Positions 60,059 to 62,745 of a DNA stretch of 62,745 nucleotides are shown here, in pieces. Where the stretch lies: the NCBI GenBank assembly GCA_012719125.1, contig JAAYAY010000042.1:1-62745 (forward strand), read 5' to 3'. The DNA comes from Planctomycetaceae bacterium. GTDB lineage: Bacteria; Planctomycetota; Planctomycetia; Pirellulales; Thermoguttaceae. Each line of letters starts with the position of its first letter. Position 1 is the stretch's first letter. The notes beneath the pieces were generated by a model. The model made no database searches, was not told the origin of the DNA, and saw only the letters and a program-made list of their open reading frames with translations. A program made the position numbers and the translations under genes.

Positions 60059-60180
60059 GCGCGACTTGCTGCGTAATCACGTGCGCGACGAATCAAGCGT
60101 TACCGCCCGCACCCTTGCGGCGGACTGGAGTAAGAAACGTTCCATGCTTTGCTGAGAATGTGGCCGCTGTCTGGAGCTGA

Positions 60181-60720
60181 CCGCGAGCGTCCCGGCTGAT
60201 CTCCATCTCGGGCGGCCGGATCACGTTCTGTTACAAGGACTACCGTAGCGATGGCCGGGTCAGGGAGGCGACGCTCTCGGCGGTGGAGTTCATCGACCGG
60301 CTGTTGCAGCACGTGCTGCCCGCCGGACTGCGGCAGAAGCGCTACTACGGCTTTCTGGCCACATGGCAGCAGCGGACGAAGCTCAAAGAGATCCGCCAGA
60401 TGCTCGGGGCCGACGATCCGGAGGAGACGAGCGAAGAGGTCGACGGGCTGCTCGGAGGGTCCGACGCACAAAGCGACGACCTGGGCCCGGGATACACCTG
60501 TCCGGTCTGCAAGCAGGGTCGCATGGTCCGCGGCCCGGAACTGCCCCGGCCGACGGTACCGCAGATCATGTCCATGCCGTTTCCCAATGAAGCCTACGTC
60601 CAGAAGCAGCGGAAGCGGCTCAAGGCCATGGGGCGACGGCGCAAGACAGAGGCCTCTTGGCCTGCGGTCGTTCCTTCCGGCGAATTGGAGCAGCGGCTGC
60701 TGCCGTTGGAGTTCACGTGA
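60181..60720 (+). pseudogene. C-terminal part of an IS91-family (Y2) transposase
   Basis: About 179 codons follow a stop at 60178-60180. They encode the end of an IS91/ISCR-type rolling-circle transposase: RLISISGGRITFCYKDYRSD, EFIDRLLQHVLPAGLRQKRY, a Zn-ribbon-like YTCPVCKQGRM and a basic tail (YVQKQRKRLKAMGRRRK). The N-terminal half with the HUH and two catalytic Tyr residues is absent. The 3' ~110 bases and the non-coding DNA after them recur at 61736-62119. Confidence 0.8.
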
Positions 60721-60989
60721 CGGATCGATGAGAGAGTTCCAGCAGAGACGGAGCGTTTTTCACCCAGGGCCGCGCGGCTCGGCGATCGCAGTACGTACCC
60801 AGGGTGGGGTTTTGGGCTCTCTGACACTTCCCAACGTGAAGAATTGGCGTCTTGACGGCCGATTCGCACGCTCGAACCGTCCGGCCCCCTCTTTCGGCCT
60901 CGTCTCATCGCTTGGATGAAACCTTCTCGGGCCAAGAAAACGGGCGAGTAAATCCCCATAGCAGAAGAGGGGGGCGGCTTGCGCCGATG
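60609..60989. repeat. IS91-like 3' end, copy 1
   Basis: A ~380-base direct repeat with 61736-62119, covering the last ~37 codons of the transposase and the following ~270 non-coding bases. Shared blocks include GAGAGAGTTCCAGCAGAGAC, CACCCAGGGCCGCGCGGCTC, GGCGTCTTGACGGCCGATTC and AAACGGGCGAGTAAATCCCC. It ends with the small hairpin CGGCTTGCGCCG, as expected for an oriIS-like terminus. Confidence 0.85.
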
Positions 60990-61145
60990 AGGAACCTCAG
61001 GAGGGACGCGTATCTAGTTTTGAACGGGCGGCGAAAATGGCCCGTTGACGCTTCTGTTTCTCCCTGGTTAGACGTTCGGATTCACGATAAAATGAAAGTT
61101 GTCCACGGGCGGTTTCATCGAGGCTTGCGACTTGGAGGAAGTTCA

Positions 61146-61385
61146 ATGACTTTTCCTTTTCCCGCCGATCTGCTGGAGTTTGTCCGAGACCGGATGGCTT
61201 CTGGGAAGTACGCTTCTGAGGAGGAGTTGCTCCGCGATGCATTCCAGGCTTTGGCTGAGGGGGAGGAAGACTTGACCGCCGTGCGTGAAGCCGTGGCTCA
61301 ATGGCAGGCCGGCGATCCGGGTGTTCCTCTGGATGAAGCCGTTGAGACCGTTCGTCGTAAGCATGGTATTCTCCGTGACGCATGA
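61146..61385 (+). CDS. ParD-like antitoxin (ribbon-helix-helix)
   Basis: 79 residues from ATG 61146 with GGAGGA just upstream. The N-terminal strand-helix-helix (PADLLEFVRDRMASGKYASE, then EELLRDAF) matches CC2985-type ParD antitoxins; the acidic C-terminal part would wrap the toxin. The stop overlaps the toxin's ATG (ATGA). Such antitoxins normally bind their own promoter. The pair lies between the two IS91-like 3' ends. Confidence 0.88.
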   Translation: MTFPFPADLLEFVRDRMASGKYASEEELLRDAFQALAEGEEDLTAVREAVAQWQAGDPGVPLDEAVETVRRKHGILRDA

Positions 61386-61717
61386 AATACCATATCGTTC
61401 TCCAACGACTGGCAATCGAAGACCTGGACGACGCAACCGCGTGGACAGCCCAGCACGCTCCAGCGACTGTTGCCCGATGGTTGGAACGATTTCACTTGGC
61501 CCTCCGGACGCTCGACTCGAATCCTCAGCGCTGTTCTTTGGCTCGGGAAGACTCGAAAGTGGAGATCGAACTTCGCGAGTTGCATTTTGGCAAGCGTCCG
61601 AACGTGTTTCGAGTCGTCTTCACCATCGACGGAAACACAGTTCGCATTCTTCGCATCCGCCGCGCGCAACGGCGTTGGCTGACTCGACGCCAAATTGAAG
61701 ATGCTTCCGAAGGCTAG
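61382..61717 (+). CDS. ParE/RelE-superfamily toxin
   Basis: 111 residues with the compact ParE plan: an N-terminal strand MKYHIVLQRLAIEDLDDA, the helix ATVARWLERFHLALRTL, then LRELHFGKRPNVFRVVFTI and the C-terminal strand TVRILRIRRAQRRW. ParE toxins poison DNA gyrase, while RelE relatives cleave mRNA; the sequence alone does not settle which. It is translationally coupled to the antitoxin through the ATGA overlap. It has no frameshift and looks intact. Confidence 0.88.
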   Translation: MKYHIVLQRLAIEDLDDATAWTAQHAPATVARWLERFHLALRTLDSNPQRCSLAREDSKVEIELRELHFGKRPNVFRVVFTIDGNTVRILRIRRAQRRWLTRRQIEDASEG

Positions 61718-61735
61718 GCTTGCATGTCGAGAACA

Positions 61736-62119
61736 GGCGGAAGCGGCTCAAAGCGATGGGGCGGCGGCGCACGAGGGAGACGGGCTCTTGGCCTGCCGTC
61801 GTGCCTTCCGGCGAGCTGGAGCAACGGTTGCTGGCCTTCGGTTTCACGTGACGGATCTATGAGAGAGTTCCAGCAGAGACAGAGCGTTGTTCACCCAGGG
61901 CCGCGCGGCTCGGCGGTGGCGGTACGCGTGCCGGGTGGGGTTTTTGGCTCTCTGAGCCTTCCCAACGTGAAGAAGTGGCGTCTTGACGGCCGATTCGGAC
62001 GGGCGAACCGCCCAGTCCCCTCTTCCGGCCTCCTCTCATCACTCGGATGACGCCTTCTCGCGTGAGGAAAACGGGCGAGTAAATCCCCATAGCAGAAGAG
62101 GGGGTCGGCTTGCGCCGAT
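61736..62119. repeat. IS91-like 3' end, copy 2
   Basis: Direct repeat of 60609-60989. The first part encodes the transposase tail again (RKRLKAMGRRRTRETGSWPA to a stop at 61849-61851), but no more of the transposase is present. It ends with the same CGGCTTGCGCCG hairpin. It lies 18 bases after the toxin gene. Confidence 0.85.
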
Positions 62120-62145
62120 TGGGGGTGATTAGGAGTTAACTGCTG

Positions 62146-62607
62146 TTATTCTGAACGGGAGCCATCACGGTTCCTAACGTTGTCGATGAACACTGTCAGG
62201 AAGAATGCACCTGCATGAGTCAATATTACCACGGACGCAAGAAGTACAAGGTAATAGTACGATTTTATCAAAGATGTAAACAGCAGGGAGAGGATTCCAA
62301 CAACCGGAACAACTGTTGCGCCGATCGCGCCAGAAGCAACAGCAGAATGAAACGGCCTTTCGTTGGCCGTATTCCGATTTGCGTTATTGGCGCCGCCATA
62401 CAGAATCGGAATCTCGACGGTTGTCAATATTAGCATGAGATATGCCAGCAACCAAGCCACAAATAACACTACGGCGTTTGACAAACTCAAACGCCCATTT
62501 GCGATGCTCAGAAAAACAACAGTGGCGAGAGTATATATGGCTACAAATACTTCGTAACAGCAGTATAGACTCCACATTCGTCTTCGGGAAAGCGATTGCA
62601 CTGCCAA
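62146..62607 (-). CDS. Hypothetical four-helix membrane protein
   Basis: About 153 residues with four hydrophobic helices (VFVAIYTLATVVFLSIA, LSNAVVLFVAWLLAYLMLIL, GAIGATVVPVVGILSLLFTS, YYYLVLLASVVILTHAGAFF). GAGGAGG lies upstream; the start could be TTG at 62607 or GTG at 62601, and neither spacing is ideal. GC content is clearly lower than in the rest of the window, which suggests recent acquisition together with the adjacent IS91-like ends. The family was not recognised. Nothing was seen in 62608-62745 beyond its upstream region. Confidence 0.6.
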   Translation of the reverse strand: MAVQSLSRRRMWSLYCCYEVFVAIYTLATVVFLSIANGRLSLSNAVVLFVAWLLAYLMLILTTVEIPILYGGANNANRNTANERPFHSAVASGAIGATVVPVVGILSLLFTSLIKSYYYLVLLASVVILTHAGAFFLTVFIDNVRNRDGSRSE

Positions 62608-62745
62608 GTGGCCTCCTCATGTACTCAAACTGAAAAGCCAGCATTGCTAGCAGGCTGGAAAATCCGATGAAAACGGGTCTATCCTACAGTGTTGTGTGTC
62701 CGAAAGGACGCCTTCCCGGCTGGGGCCGGGACGAGGCCATGGAGG

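Larger units (their letters stand above)
58207..60180. other. Gene-poor repeat-rich region
   Basis: Nearly 2 kb with no credible gene. It holds the second copy of the 300-base repeat (58253-58548), two copies of a ~50-base CAAGCAGTGGCAC repeat, a short third match to the 300-base repeat (GACGACAG...GTTGTCAAAGATC near 59060) and G-rich, low-information sequence. Open frames here have no homologous motifs and overlap the repeats. Confidence 0.6.

Noticed and set aside
1-62745. tRNA, rRNA and riboswitch genes
   Set aside because: No cloverleaf-like, rRNA-like or known riboswitch consensus was recognised by eye, including upstream of bioB and in the B12-related cluster; a covariance-model search would be decisive.

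Overview
The window looks like a planctomycete chromosome segment, most likely from the Pirellulales or relatives. The signs are a secreted protein with the planctomycete N-terminal motif LEPLENRALLS at its 5' end; two ECF sigma factor plus Ser/Thr kinase loci; many secreted carbohydrate-active proteins (Gfo/Idh oxidoreductase, DUF1080, BNR sialidases, GH2, GH20, 'LFVDDFLI' propellers); many TTG and GTG starts; and high GC throughout except at the right end. No rRNA, tRNA or CRISPR array was recognised. Everything here was read by eye without database searches.

Layout. 1-5.6 kb: truncated C39-like secreted protein, Gfo/Idh oxidoreductase, secreted esterase and a propeller hydrolase. 5.7-14.1 kb: one long plus-strand run of a ceramidase-like protein, PrxQ peroxiredoxin, ECF sigma, free-standing anti-sigma domain, B12-binding regulator, FAD amine oxidoreductase, DUF1365, cyclopropane-fatty-acid-synthase-like methyltransferase and DUF1295. 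This resembles the light and singlet-oxygen lipid-modification clusters of proteobacteria and is the best candidate for an interesting system. 14.2-19.6 kb (minus strand): SDR, a second LFVDDFLI protein and a double BNR sialidase. 20.4-25.5 kb: ECF sigma, kinase and secreted protein. 25.9-26.4 kb: remnants of an ABC ATPase and a REP-associated transposase. 26.5-30.1 kb: a PEP/pyruvate-binding protein with a degenerate KaiC-like N terminus, and a 2-hydroxyacid dehydrogenase. 30.1-32.5 kb: sialidase remnants and DUF1080. 32.6-37.3 kb: RND efflux pair. 37.4-42.2 kb: ECF sigma, kinase and DUF11 protein, repeating the plan of the 20-25 kb locus. 42.6-43.6 kb: two decayed surface-sugar genes meeting head to head. 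43.8-46.9 kb: BioB, a small membrane protein and an amidase. 47.0-51.2 kb (minus strand): histidine kinase, NtrC-type activator, lone receiver, CsrA and BON protein, with a plausible sigma-54 promoter and upstream palindromes between the activator and receiver genes. 51.4-58.2 kb: divergent GH20 and GH2 enzymes. 58.2-62.1 kb: a gene-poor, repeat-rich stretch with IS91-like transposase ends flanking a ParDE-type toxin-antitoxin pair. The last gene is a small membrane protein of lower GC.

Repeats shape the region. A ~300 bp direct repeat occurs at 19.8 and 58.3 kb. Two MITE-like palindromic elements lie at 17.2 and 20.1 kb, a short palindrome truncates the first gene, several REP-like hairpins are scattered about, and a ~380 bp IS91 3' end is duplicated. 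In two cases the repeat supplies the stop codon of the neighbouring gene.
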